Assembly (NCBI RefSeq): GCF_034675845.1
Contig: NZ_JAUCCU010000001.1
Location: forward strand, 1-64,000
Length of the DNA: 64,000 nucleotides
From: Castellaniella sp.
Lineage (GTDB): Bacteria; Pseudomonadota; Gammaproteobacteria; Burkholderiales; Burkholderiaceae_B
Direction of reading: 5' to 3'
Each line of letters begins with the position of its first letter. The first letter of the stretch is position 1. The position numbers and the translations under genes are program-made. The notes under the pieces were generated by a model. It was not told the origin of the DNA. It saw only the letters and a list, made by a program, of their open reading frames with translations, and searched no databases. Shown here piece by piece: positions 24,991 to 33,851 of this stretch.

Positions 24991-25007
24991 TTCTGCACGT
25001 ACGGATC
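24975..25007 (+). ncRNA. Group II intron catalytic domain V
   Basis: The hairpin GAGCCGTATGCGG...CACGTACGGATC is domain V, with the catalytic AGC triad at 24976-24978 and the apical loop TAATTCTG. It has 33 bases compared with the usual 34. The last five codons and stop of the maturase gene overlap its 5' strand. Confidence 0.85.
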
Positions 25008-25097
25008 TGTGCGGGGGGCATCGGGTAACCGGTGTCCCTACCGCGACCATATAAATCGCATTAGAGTTCACTTCAGACTCAGCATAAGGCGAGTGCT

Positions 25098-25259
25098 GTG
25101 GTGATTGAGCACAGACAATCACAGTCAAGGGGCCACCACTCAACACTTTCGTGGTGATTGAAATCGAAGTAGGCCCGCAGCAGCATCAATTTGCCAACTT
25201 TAGTTCCGATGCCTACCAGCATCGATTGAATAGGCGATTAAAATGGAACTAAAGTCGGC
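25098..25259. repeat. Short direct and inverted repeats in the intergenic DNA 25048-25391
   Basis: The 344-bp gene-free stretch after the intron holds GTGGTGATTGA twice (25098-25108 and 25151-25161). It also holds an inverted pair, GCCAACTTTAGTTCC (25193-25207) and GGAACTAAAGTCGGC (25245-25259), 14 of 15 positions complementary and 37 bp apart. The pair may be the end of a lost insertion sequence. No gene could be found. Confidence 0.55.
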
Positions 25260-25391
25260 TAGAATTTATATAATCTAGATTAAGATGTGTCTGTTAGCTA
25301 TTGAAATAAAAGCACATACCACATTGTGAAATTATCCGCGTTTAGTTCTGCGCACTAGGTTACCGCCTGCTGCCTTGAAACAGACCCCAGC

Positions 25392-26107
25392 TCAGGCGCT
25401 GGAGGCAGATTGGCTGGTGGCGCTGGCGTCCAGCCCCTCGGACTCGGCCTGGCTGCTGGGCTGAGCCAGTGACTTGCTGGCGGCTGCGTGGTTGAAGACC
25501 ATGTTCAGGATAATGGCGACGACGGCAGCGGAACTGATTCCGGATTGGAAAATGGTGGAAAACCATTCTGGGAAATCCTTGTAGAAGTCAGGCGCGCCAG
25601 GATTGCCGCCCATCGCCCAGAAGGTAGCGACCGGCATCAAGGTCAGCCCAATCGTGGTGATGACGATACCAGTGACCAAGGGCGGAAAAACCGGATGACA
25701 CGCGCAAAAACAGGGATAATGACCAAGCCCAGAAAGGAGGCTGCCATGACGGCGCCAAAGATGGCTGGCAAGCCTCCCCCTGTGTTCAGGATGGCAATCA
25801 TGGTGGCCACTCCGGCAAATGAAACGCCTTGTACCAGGGGAAGTTGGGCGCCAAAAAATGGCACGCCCAGCGTTTGCAGCAAGGTTGCCAAGCCCCCCAT
25901 GAACAAGCAGGCGGTAATCAATAAGCCCAGTTCGTCGGCAGGCAGGCCGGCTGCTTCGCCAATGATCAAGGGGACGGCGATGATGCCCCCATACATGGTC
26001 AGCACGTGCTGCAATCCAAATGCCAGATTGGCACCCAATCCGGGATTCTCGTCTTCCGGTCGCAACGCCGGTGTGCTGCGATTGACGGATATTTTGAATG
26101 TACTCAT
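25392..26107 (-). pseudogene. NCS2-family purine permease, frameshifted and internally deleted
   Basis: The N-terminal part (26107 to about 25681) reads like a xanthine/uric-acid permease of the NCS2 family: GANLAFGLQHVLTMYGGIIA, GVPFFGAQLPLVQGVSFAGV. Near 25685 the frame needs one extra C to pass from FARVIRFF to PPLVTGIVITTIGLTLMPVA, so a single base is missing. After GGNPGAPDF the sequence jumps to YKDFPEWFSTIFQSGISSAA, which in full-length relatives (about 450 aa) lies near the C terminus. Roughly 180 residues of transmembrane helices are thus absent, and the transporter cannot work. It is preceded by a riboswitch-like leader. Confidence 0.85.
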
Positions 26108-26145
26108 TGCTTGGTCTCCTGGGAAATGGGGTTGCCAGCCCCCTG

Positions 26146-26172
26146 CCCTGTCCGGTCTACGCCGGATCAGGG
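26146..26172 (-). promoter_or_regulatory. Candidate xanthine-type riboswitch in the permease leader
   Basis: Read on the minus strand, CCCTG-AT-CCGG-CGTAGA-CCGG-A-CAGGG forms a two-step hairpin with conserved-looking loop bases. A second hairpin (GGGG-CTGGCAA-CCCC) follows, and then the ribosome site AGGAG of the permease gene. Size, shape and the GTAGACCGG strand recall the NMT1 (xanthine-I) riboswitch, which controls NCS2 permeases and purine-oxidation genes. I recall that consensus only in outline, so the class assignment is tentative. Confidence 0.45.
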
Positions 26173-26212
26173 TCTGAATCGTACGATGGCTGCTACTTAA
26201 GCTGATGGATGT

Positions 26213-27604
26213 TTAGTGAGTGCTGGCGCGCGTGAACAGCGTATGAGCAAGCTGGCGGTGTCGTTCCAGCACCTGTGGCAGATCGGTCGTCAGCAATTGG
26301 CCGTCTTCGACCACAACGCGGCCGTTGATCACGCTGGTCGATACCTGACCGGGCGTGCAGAAAACCAAGGAAGCCACGGGATCATGAGCGCCGGCGTACG
26401 CAATCGCGGATAGATCGAAGGACACGAAATCAGCGGACATGCCTGGCGCCAAGGCCCCTATATCGTCACGGCCCAGGACGCGGGCGCCGCCCAAGGTGGC
26501 GATTTCCAGGGCTTCACGCGCACTCAGGGCAGCCGGGCCATGACCCACCCGCTGCAGCAGCATGGCCTGGCGGACCTCGCCCAACATATGCGCCCCATCG
26601 TTGGAGGCGCTGCCATCCACGCCCAAGCCGACCGGCACTTGTGCGTCCAGCATCGCGCGCACCGGGGCAATGCCCGAGGCCAGCCGCATGTTCGAGCATG
26701 GGCAATGGGCGACCCCAGTGCCGGTACGGCCAAACAGCGCGATCCCGGCTGCATCCAGCTTGACGCAGTGCGCGTGCCAGACGTCATGCCCAACCCAGCC
26801 CAGGTCTTCTGCGTATTGTGCCGGTGTCATGCCAAATTTCTCTTGCGAGTAGATGACGTCATTATTGTTTTCTGCCAGATGGGTATGCAGGGAAACGCCA
26901 TAATGGCGCGCCATCTGGGCGGATTCGCGCATCAGATCGCGTGATACCGAGAAAGGCGAGCACGGCGCCAACACGACACGCAGCATAGAATGGCGGGTCT
27001 CGTCATGATAGGTTTCGATAAGACGCTGACTGTCGCGCAGAATGACGGCTTCTTCCTCCACGACCGAGTCGGGTGGCAAGCCACCCTTGCTGCGGCCCAC
27101 ACTCATAGAGCCGCGAGCAGCATGAAAGCGCATCCCCATCTCCTGGGCGGCGGCAATCGAGTCATCCAGCCGCGATCCATTGGGGAACAGATAAAGATGA
27201 TCGCTGGTGCTTGTGCAGCCAGACAGCATGAGTTCGGCCATGGCGGTCTTGGTGGATATGCCAATCATTTCCGGGGTCAGGTGCGACCACAGCATATACA
27301 GATTTCCCAGCCATGTGAACAGTTCGGCATCCTGGGCAGCCGGCACGGCACGCGTCAGGGACTGATACATGTGGTGGTGGGTATTCACCAGGCCTGGGAT
27401 CAGCACGTGGCCGCGCATATCCAGCTTTTGCGCAGTCTTGTTGTCCAGCGCCTGGCGATACTCTGATGGCAGGCTTGCGCTGGGGCCCACCCACTTCACG
27501 ACAGGGCCATCGGTGACCAGCGCCCCATCCGGAATTTCGCGCCGGTCGGCATCCATGGTCACCAGTACATCGGCGTTCAGAGCAATCAGCATTGTGTCAG
27601 CCAT
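26213..27604 (-). CDS. 8-Oxoguanine deaminase-like amidohydrolase
   Basis: This 463-aa metal-dependent hydrolase of the ATZ/TRZ/guanine-deaminase branch of the amidohydrolase superfamily probably converts 8-oxoguanine to urate. Metal-binding motifs are intact: NTHHHMYQSLTRA, HTHLAENNNDV, HAHCVKLD and VGLGVDGSASNDGAHM. The early FTWLGNLYMLWSHLTPE segment is typical of 8-oxoguanine deaminases; hydroxydechloroatrazine hydrolase is the near alternative. The NCS2 permease remnant follows on the same strand, with the riboswitch-like hairpin 41 bp after its stop. This is consistent with purine salvage or detoxification. Confidence 0.85.
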   Translation of the reverse strand: MADTMLIALNADVLVTMDADRREIPDGALVTDGPVVKWVGPSASLPSEYRQALDNKTAQKLDMRGHVLIPGLVNTHHHMYQSLTRAVPAAQDAELFTWLGNLYMLWSHLTPEMIGISTKTAMAELMLSGCTSTSDHLYLFPNGSRLDDSIAAAQEMGMRFHAARGSMSVGRSKGGLPPDSVVEEEAVILRDSQRLIETYHDETRHSMLRVVLAPCSPFSVSRDLMRESAQMARHYGVSLHTHLAENNNDVIYSQEKFGMTPAQYAEDLGWVGHDVWHAHCVKLDAAGIALFGRTGTGVAHCPCSNMRLASGIAPVRAMLDAQVPVGLGVDGSASNDGAHMLGEVRQAMLLQRVGHGPAALSAREALEIATLGGARVLGRDDIGALAPGMSADFVSFDLSAIAYAGAHDPVASLVFCTPGQVSTSVINGRVVVEDGQLLTTDLPQVLERHRQLAHTLFTRASTH

Positions 27605-27667
27605 CCCGTCAATCAGATCAAGGTAAGATACTGTACTTCTCCTGCGATACCAACCAAGCCCACCGCC

Positions 27668-28477
27668 ATGCGCATGAATCCTTCCACTTTGATTGGCATC
27701 GTGGCCAGCATCTTATTGCTGGCCATCGTTCTGGTGTTCTCCACCGAGGACCCGCGCCTGTTTGTCGACTTCCCTGGATTGGGAATCGTGTTGCTGGGCA
27801 CGGCAGCGGCAACCTTTATTGCATACCCCTTGCGCGAGGTCATGCGCATCTTCGGCCTGATCCGCAGCGTAGTGCATCATGAACAGCTTTATGTGGATCG
27901 GGATCTGGAAGACTTGGTCAATATTGCCAAGATCTGGATGCAAAGCGATATCCGGGCGGTGGAAAATGCTTTGGAAAAGGTCTCGAACCCGTTCTTGCGC
28001 AGTGGCGTACAACTGGTGATCGATAATGTCCCCGAACAGGACATCCTGGATTTGCTGCAATGGCGCATTGCCCGCATGAAAGCCAAAGAACACGCCGAAG
28101 CCCAGTTATTTCGGGTGATGGCGGGTTTTGCCCCGGCCTTCGGCATGGTGGGCACCCTGGTGGGCCTGGTGAATCTGCTGTTTCTGTTGGGAGGCGGTGA
28201 CATCACTGCCATCGGGCGGCAGATGGCGCTGGCCCTGATGACCACATTTTATGGGGTGCTGCTGGCCAACCTGCTGTTCAAGCCCATTGCCGTCAAGCTC
28301 GAACGCCGCACCGAGCAGCGTCTGGTGCTGATGAATACCATCATCCAGGGCATTTCGATGATGAGCCAAAAACGCAGCCCGGCCCTGATGCGCGAAACCC
28401 TGAAGGCCTTTGTGGCCGATGTGCGTGATGAAATCAAGGACAGCGACATGCTGGCCCACCGGGAATCCGCTGCATGA
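27668..28477 (+). CDS. motA: MotA/PomA-type stator protein
   Basis: The 269-aa inner-membrane protein belongs to the MotA/TolQ/ExbB family. It has two N-terminal transmembrane segments, a cytoplasmic loop (AHAEAQLFRVMAGFAP-like region) and two C-terminal helices (FGMVGTLVGLVNLLFLLGGG, and LALMTTFYGVLLANLLFKPI with conserved prolines). It pairs with the downstream motB (ATGA overlap) to form an ion-driven stator. The length and sequence lean to the PomA (possibly Na+) side, but ion choice cannot be told. There are no flagellar genes nearby. Confidence 0.88.
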   Translation: MRMNPSTLIGIVASILLLAIVLVFSTEDPRLFVDFPGLGIVLLGTAAATFIAYPLREVMRIFGLIRSVVHHEQLYVDRDLEDLVNIAKIWMQSDIRAVENALEKVSNPFLRSGVQLVIDNVPEQDILDLLQWRIARMKAKEHAEAQLFRVMAGFAPAFGMVGTLVGLVNLLFLLGGGDITAIGRQMALALMTTFYGVLLANLLFKPIAVKLERRTEQRLVLMNTIIQGISMMSQKRSPALMRETLKAFVADVRDEIKDSDMLAHRESAA

Positions 28478-29899
28478 GATCCGGCCCCGTCGAGCTGCAG
28501 CCCGCGCGCGAGTTCATCCAGCGCATGCATGCGCTGGAAGCCGAGCTGCAACAAGCCCGTCAACAACAGCGCCGTCAGCGCTCGAACCCAGACGCCGCCG
28601 CCCGTTGGGGCCTGGAGGGCGGCACCCAGCCCCAGCAGGAAGAAGGCTGGTTTCTGACGTATCTCGACATGATGACGCTGCTGCTGGTGGCCATGATCGT
28701 GATGCTGGCTTTTTCTGGCTCGCTGAGCCAACAGCGCGACGGCATCGGCCATTCTTCTTCCACGGCCACAACGCCAGACCAGCAGCAGGCGCTGGTGTCG
28801 CCCCCCCCCTGCTGCCCTGGCCCCCCCGATGCTGTCCATGGCAGCGCCTATCAGCGGTGGCCTGATTCCCACTCCTGATTATTTTTCTCCCTACCCGGCC
28901 GCCCCGGCCAGCGACTTCCAGGATGCGGCCTATCCCGCCGCCAGCCTGGCGGCGCTGGCCAGCGCATATCCAACGCCGATGGACCTGGCACCGCCAGTTC
29001 CCGAGCCTGTCGCGGCACCGCTGGTCCCCGCCCCTGTCCCTGCACCATCGACCCCCACCATGGCCGTTGGCCCAAGCAACGACCCTGCCCCTGCCCCCAC
29101 TGCTCCGCCTGCCGCCAGTCAACCGCTGATCGCCGGCACCGCCCCCGAATTGCCTGCCGCGACGGCCAATGCCGCAGAGCCCATCGCAGTCACCTCGGCG
29201 GCAGCACCAATATCAACGCCTGCTCCTGCTCCTGTGCCTGCGCCCGTGCCAGCCAGCCCCGCCCCGCCCGACATCAATCCGCAATCCGAGGGAGAGTCCT
29301 TGGCGGCCGACTTGGCTTTGGGCAAGTTGGGCAGCGAGGTCGAGGTCGTCGTCAATCAACGCTCGGTCAGCCTGCGGATCAATAGCGAAATCCTGTTCGG
29401 CACGGGCCAGGCGGATCTGAGCCCCCACGGCCAAGACGTGCTGAAGCGCATGGCTGCTTTGTTAGCCAGCAAAGGCTACGACATTGTGGTCGAAGGCCAT
29501 ACGGACTCTATCCCGGTGCGCAGCAATAGCCGGTATCCATCGAACTGGGAACTTTCTACCGACCGAGCCGGCAGCGTGGTGCGATTCCTGTTGGCCGGCG
29601 GCATCGACAAGGCCCATCTGCGGGCCGTCGGATTTGCCGATACTCGTCCGATCGCCACCAATCAGGATGCTCAGGGTCGGGCGCGCAACCGGCGCGTGGA
29701 ATTGGTGATCGAAAAGGGCCAGACCGCCCGCCCCGTTGAAAGCGAGACTGTCGCAGCGACAGACAAACCTGTCCAGGCGGCTGATATCCAGGAGGCTCAG
29801 GATTCAGCCGCCCCCTCGGAAACCGATTTGATTCTTCAGCAGGCCCATCAGGGCCAGCCAGGGGTTCAGGACAGCCCGATGAATTCACCCACCGAATAA
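28474..29899 (+). pseudogene. motB: MotB/PomB-type stator protein, frameshift in a C9 tract
   Basis: The first frame (28474-28878) gives a cytoplasmic N terminus and the single transmembrane helix with the ion-binding Asp (FLTYLDMMTLLLVAMIVMLA). The second (open from before 28829 to 29899) gives a long Pro/Ala-rich linker and an OmpA-like peptidoglycan-binding domain (EGHTDSIPV, NWELSTDRAGSVVRFL, GRARNRRVEL). The frames would join if the run of nine C at 28801-28809 were eight. As written, the product ends 26 codons after the run. The tract may be phase-variable or a sequencing error. It is coupled to motA. Confidence 0.85.
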
Positions 29900-30325
29900 T
29901 CAGTCTTTGGAAAAGGCCTGACCATCGAAATCCACAGTGACCAGATTGCCGTCCAAAGCTCCCATGCCAGGGGAATTCAGGGGCATGCCGGGGGCGGATA
30001 CCCCGCGGATCTGGCTGCTGGCCAATAGCTTGCGCACAGCCGAAGCGGGCACGTGGCCTTCGATGATCTGACCGCTGGCTTCGATCCTGGCGGTGTGACA
30101 CGAAGCCAGTTCCATCGGCACCCCCAGGCGGGCCTTGATCGCCGCCATGTCGGTTGTGGGAATTTCCTGTACCTCGAAACCCTCGGCCCGCATGTGTTCA
30201 GCCCAGCCATGGCAGCATCCGCAGTTAGGGTCCTGGTAGACCGTGACCGCCTGGCCACCGGCCAAAGCGCTCAGGCTGACGCCCAAGGTAGCAACAAACA
30301 AAGCAGAGCGAATCAAAACATGCAT
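29900..30325 (-). CDS. DUF411 exported metal-binding protein
   Basis: The 141-aa protein starts at ATG 30325, which gives a clear signal peptide (HVLIRSALFVATLGVSLSALA). The mature part has a thioredoxin-like fold with the family motif VTVYQDPNCGCCHGW (C-x-C-C) and a later MELASCHTARI cysteine-histidine pair. DUF411 proteins are linked to copper and silver resistance, but their exact function is unsettled. It stands alone here, convergent with motB, and is the intact counterpart of the stump at 10350-10463. Confidence 0.88.
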   Translation of the reverse strand: MHVLIRSALFVATLGVSLSALAGGQAVTVYQDPNCGCCHGWAEHMRAEGFEVQEIPTTDMAAIKARLGVPMELASCHTARIEASGQIIEGHVPASAVRKLLASSQIRGVSAPGMPLNSPGMGALDGNLVTVDFDGQAFSKD

Positions 30326-30509
30326 GGGGAAATTCCTGTGATGAACAGCATGGTGCAAATGAGACGCAGGCCCGATGATTTGGTTCCGGCCCATGACGGG
30401 CTGATCATAGCGTAAATCGGCTTTCGGCCCTTGAATCAGCGGCCTATCCTCCGGGCTGATCCCAATATAAGCAAATCTGACAAATCCCTACAATGGCGCT
30501 GCAATTCCC

Positions 30510-30525
30510 GGCACTGATCAGTGCC
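30510..30525. promoter_or_regulatory. Perfect 16-bp palindrome upstream of the chemoreceptor gene
   Basis: GGCACTGATCAGTGCC reads the same on both strands and lies 22 bp before the chemoreceptor start codon. It could be the operator of a dimeric regulator or a hairpin in the leader RNA. Confidence 0.45.
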
Positions 30526-30547
30526 GTCTCCATATAGGTCACATGCC

Positions 30548-32434
30548 ATGCGTCTACGATCATTATCCATCCGTGCCAAACTCGTCCTGGCTTCTGCGCT
30601 GACCGTGGCCATCGCCATGGTGCTGCTGGCCACCGCCAATGTCCTGTCGGCCCAGCTCACCGTCAAGGACTTGGTGGGCCAGCAGACCAGCAGCCTGATC
30701 AAGAGCAACGCCCGTGAAATAGAAAGCTGGGCGCGCGACAAAAAGGACATCCTGAGTTCGGTGGCTCCGGTGGCCATGAATGAAGACCCCGTGCCTTATC
30801 TGCAGCAGGCGCAACAATCCGGGCGCTTCATGCAGACCTATATTGGCCGTCAAGCCACCAAGCAGATGCTGACCAATGCCCCCCTGCACCTGCCCGATGG
30901 CTATGACCCCACCACCCGTCCCTGGTATATAGATGCCGTCAAGGAAGGCGGGCCCATCCTGACAGCCCCCTACCAGGATGCCTCATCCGGCAAGATCATA
31001 CTCAGTGTCGCCACGCCAGTGGCTTCAGGCGGCAAGGTACAGGCCGTCATCGCTGGAGACATCACCCTGGATGACGTGGTTGCCAGCACCCGGGCATTGC
31101 GTCCGACCGAAAACAGCTTCGCCTATCTGGTCGCGGGCGACGGCAGCATCATCGCCCACCCGGACCCCGCCCTGACCTTGAAACCAGCCACGGATGTCTT
31201 TCCACGCTATAACCTGCAACGCTTGCAGCAATTGGCGGACAACCCCGGCGAACTGGGCGACACCATTATCGCCGGCCCGGTCTACTGGCTGACTGCCCAC
31301 CCGATTGCCGACACCGGCTGGATGCTGGTGGTGGCCTTGAACCAGGATGATGTGCTGGCCGGCGTGCGCCAGATGCGCTGGCAGGCGGTGATCACCGGGA
31401 TCATCATGATCTTGCTGGCCGCCACGGCCCTGACGCTGCTGGCACGCACGCTGCTGCGCCGCCTGGGCAGCCTGAAGGACGCCCTGCAGGACATCGCCTC
31501 GGGTGAAGGCGATCTTACCCTGCGCCTGGACCAGACCGGCCACGACGAACTTTCCCAGGTCGGGGCGTCGTTCAACCAATTCGTGGGCAAGATCGCAGGC
31601 ACCTTGCGCAGCATCCGCCAGACCACGGACTCCGTGCATGTGGCTTCGGATGAAATCGCTGCGGGGAACGCCGATCTGGCCCGGCGCACCGAAGGCAATG
31701 CCGCCAGCCTGCAGGAAACCTCCAGCTCTATGGAAGAACTCTCCAGCACCGTCAAACAAACCGCCGATGCAGGCAATGCCGCCGTGGTTCTGGCCAACAG
31801 CGCACGCGATGCTGCCAATCAAGGTGGTGTCCTGATGGGCCAGGTGGTGGAAACCATGCAGGGCATGAATGACAATGCCAGCAAGATCGGCGACATTATC
31901 GGCGTCATCGACAGCATTGCCTTCCAAACCAATATTCTGGCCCTGAATGCAGCCGTCGAGGCCGCACGTGCCGGCGAGCACGGCAAGGGCTTTGCCGTCG
32001 TCGCCTCCGAGGTCCGTGCCTTGGCGCAACGCAGCGCGCAGTCCGCCCGCGAAATCAAATCCCTGATCGACACCAATGTGGCCCAGGTGGCCCATGGCGG
32101 CGACCGGGTCCGTCAAGCAGGCGAAGCCATGGACAAAATCGTCTCCGAGGTACAACGCGTCACCGATATCATCAACGAGATCAAAGTCGCCACCAACGAG
32201 CAAAGCCTGGGCATCAGCCAGATCGAAATCGCGGTCCAGCAACTGGATGGCGCTACCCAGCAAAACGCGGCGCTGGTGCAACAATCTGCTGCAGCGGCCG
32301 ATAGCCTGCGGGATCAGGCACAGGCGCTGGCGCAGGCAGTGGCCGGCTTCAAGCTCGATGAGCACGCGCCGCAGCAGCATGCCCACGATCAGGGCAGTGG
32401 CCGACGACCTGCTTTGCCGGCGCCCAGAAAATAG
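30548..32434 (+). CDS. Methyl-accepting chemotaxis protein with Cache sensor domain
   Basis: The 628-aa chemoreceptor begins at ATG 30548. TM1 covers about residues 10-32. A periplasmic double-Cache domain follows (residues about 35-270, with RPWYIDAVKEGGPILTAPYQ and AGDITLDDV). TM2 (about 275-300), a HAMP domain and the cytoplasmic signalling helix bundle complete it; the highly conserved hairpin tip reads IDSIAFQTNILALNAAVEAA. A C-terminal His/Gln-rich tail ends LPAPRK. It lacks an NWETF-type CheR tether. The ligand is unknown; Cache sensors often bind amino or organic acids. Confidence 0.95.
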   Translation: MRLRSLSIRAKLVLASALTVAIAMVLLATANVLSAQLTVKDLVGQQTSSLIKSNAREIESWARDKKDILSSVAPVAMNEDPVPYLQQAQQSGRFMQTYIGRQATKQMLTNAPLHLPDGYDPTTRPWYIDAVKEGGPILTAPYQDASSGKIILSVATPVASGGKVQAVIAGDITLDDVVASTRALRPTENSFAYLVAGDGSIIAHPDPALTLKPATDVFPRYNLQRLQQLADNPGELGDTIIAGPVYWLTAHPIADTGWMLVVALNQDDVLAGVRQMRWQAVITGIIMILLAATALTLLARTLLRRLGSLKDALQDIASGEGDLTLRLDQTGHDELSQVGASFNQFVGKIAGTLRSIRQTTDSVHVASDEIAAGNADLARRTEGNAASLQETSSSMEELSSTVKQTADAGNAAVVLANSARDAANQGGVLMGQVVETMQGMNDNASKIGDIIGVIDSIAFQTNILALNAAVEAARAGEHGKGFAVVASEVRALAQRSAQSAREIKSLIDTNVAQVAHGGDRVRQAGEAMDKIVSEVQRVTDIINEIKVATNEQSLGISQIEIAVQQLDGATQQNAALVQQSAAAADSLRDQAQALAQAVAGFKLDEHAPQQHAHDQGSGRRPALPAPRK

Positions 32435-32580
32435 CCTTACGGCGGGGTGGGTTTTTGTTGAAATTGGTCATATCGACATAGCCCATCCATTGTTCTCATT
32501 ATTAAAGAGGCTCTCTAAAATCGCTGCATTGCCTACCAGTTATTCCTATCTGCGGCGCAACCGATCCACCAGAGGCCCTC

Positions 32581-33843
32581 ATGAGCACATCCGCACCCAC
32601 TCGTAAACACACTGTCGTGATCATTGGCGGCGGTACTGGCGGGGCTGCCGTTGCCGCCCGTCTGCGGCGCAATCAGCCGCAACTCGACATCGCCGTTATC
32701 GAGCCGTCATCGACCCATGATTACCAGCCGGCCTGGACACTGGTGGGCGGTGGCGCCTATCAGGCCAAGGATACGCGCCGGGCCTTGCATGACTGCCTGC
32801 CGACCGGCGTGCGACATATCGCCCAGCGCGTCCAGCGCCTGCTGCCTGATGAGCGCCAGGTCGAACTCGATGACGGCGCCCGGATCGTCTATGACTACCT
32901 GGTGGTGGCGGCTGGCATCCAGATCAATTGGAACGCCATCGACGGCTTGGCCGATGCCCTGGGAAAAAACGGCGTGACCAGCAACTATCGCTACGACCTG
33001 GCCCCCTATACCTGGGAGCTGGTCCAGCAGTTCCAGGGGGGAACGGCAATCTTTACCCAGCCAGCCGGTGCCGTCAAATGCCCAGGCGCGCCGCAAAAAG
33101 CCCTGTACTTGTCTGCGGATCATTTCCGTCGCCACGGCATCAAGTCCGCCAGCTTGCAGTTTCGTTCAGCCTGCCCCACTGTGTTCGGTATTCCGTTCTA
33201 CGCTCAGGCCTTGGACAAGGTCATGGACTCGTATGCCGCCGATACGCACTATGGCAATGCCTTGGTGCAAGTGCGCGGCGAGGAAAAAATCGCTGTTTTT
33301 GAATCCACCGTGGATGGCCAGACCGTGCGCGAGGAAGTCGCCTACGACCTGCTGCATGTGGTGCCGCCCCAGAGCGCGCCGGATTTCATCCGGCTAAGCC
33401 CGCTGGCCGACGCCAACGGCTGGCTGGAAATCGACAAGCACACCCTGCGCCATCCGCGCTATCCCAATATCTTTGGCCTGGGCGATTGCACGTCCACCCC
33501 CAACAGCAAGACCGCAGCAGCCATCAAGAGCCAGGCGCCGGTCCTGGCAGGCAATCTGCTCAGTGCCTTGCGAGGGGCAGGCAATGTGGAATCCTACGAC
33601 GGCTATGCCGCCTGCCCGCTGACGACATCGCGGGGCAAGGTTTTACTGGCCGAATTCACTTACGGCGGCACCATTACGCCCAGTTTTCCGGTCGACCCGC
33701 GCGTCCCACGCCGATTCTACTGGTGGCTCAAGCGTTCTTTCCTGCCCTGGTTCTACTGGAATATCTTGATCAAGGGCCGCGGGCTGCCAGTGACCCACAA
33801 AACCCGAGAATTTCCGGCTGGGGCGCCTTCGGTACAGCCATAA
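32581..33843 (+). CDS. sqr: Sulfide:quinone oxidoreductase-like flavoprotein
   Basis: The 420-aa FAD-dependent oxidoreductase has the dinucleotide motif VVIIGGGTGGAAVAARLRR and the second FAD motif NIFGLGDCTSTPNSKTAAAI. Conserved cysteines are at AGAVKCPGAPQKALY (Cys167), SACPTVFG and YAACPLTTS, a pattern that fits type II SQR. The C terminus (FYWWLKRSFLPWFYWNILIKG) is amphipathic and would dock on the membrane to reach quinone. It probably oxidises sulfide to sulfane sulfur. A hairpin terminator follows. No persulfide dioxygenase or rhodanese gene is adjacent. Confidence 0.85.
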   Translation: MSTSAPTRKHTVVIIGGGTGGAAVAARLRRNQPQLDIAVIEPSSTHDYQPAWTLVGGGAYQAKDTRRALHDCLPTGVRHIAQRVQRLLPDERQVELDDGARIVYDYLVVAAGIQINWNAIDGLADALGKNGVTSNYRYDLAPYTWELVQQFQGGTAIFTQPAGAVKCPGAPQKALYLSADHFRRHGIKSASLQFRSACPTVFGIPFYAQALDKVMDSYAADTHYGNALVQVRGEEKIAVFESTVDGQTVREEVAYDLLHVVPPQSAPDFIRLSPLADANGWLEIDKHTLRHPRYPNIFGLGDCTSTPNSKTAAAIKSQAPVLAGNLLSALRGAGNVESYDGYAACPLTTSRGKVLLAEFTYGGTITPSFPVDPRVPRRFYWWLKRSFLPWFYWNILIKGRGLPVTHKTREFPAGAPSVQP

Positions 33844-33851
33844 GTTCTGCT

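Larger units (their letters stand above)
23133..25047 (+). mobile_element. Group II intron with maturase
   Basis: A self-splicing retroelement is recognised from three parts. The 5' region holds GGTGAAAGTCC (near 23169), typical of domain I. The centre encodes a reverse transcriptase/maturase. The 3' end has domain V (24975-25007) and a domain VI-like stem ending CTACCGCGAC. The 5' boundary (GTTTAG at 23133) and 3' boundary (near 25047) are estimates within a few bases; the 5' end is not the usual GTGCG. The flanks read ...AAAAATGGAGC and CATATAAATCGC... and identify no interrupted gene. Confidence 0.85.

Noticed and set aside
28829..29899. Separate gene for an OmpA-like protein starting at ATG 28829
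   Set aside because: Its frame continues upstream to the C9 run and completes the MotB domain order, so it is better read as the second half of motB.
31025..32386. 453-codon open frame on the minus strand
   Set aside because: Antisense to the chemoreceptor gene, with no recognisable domain and no ribosome site.
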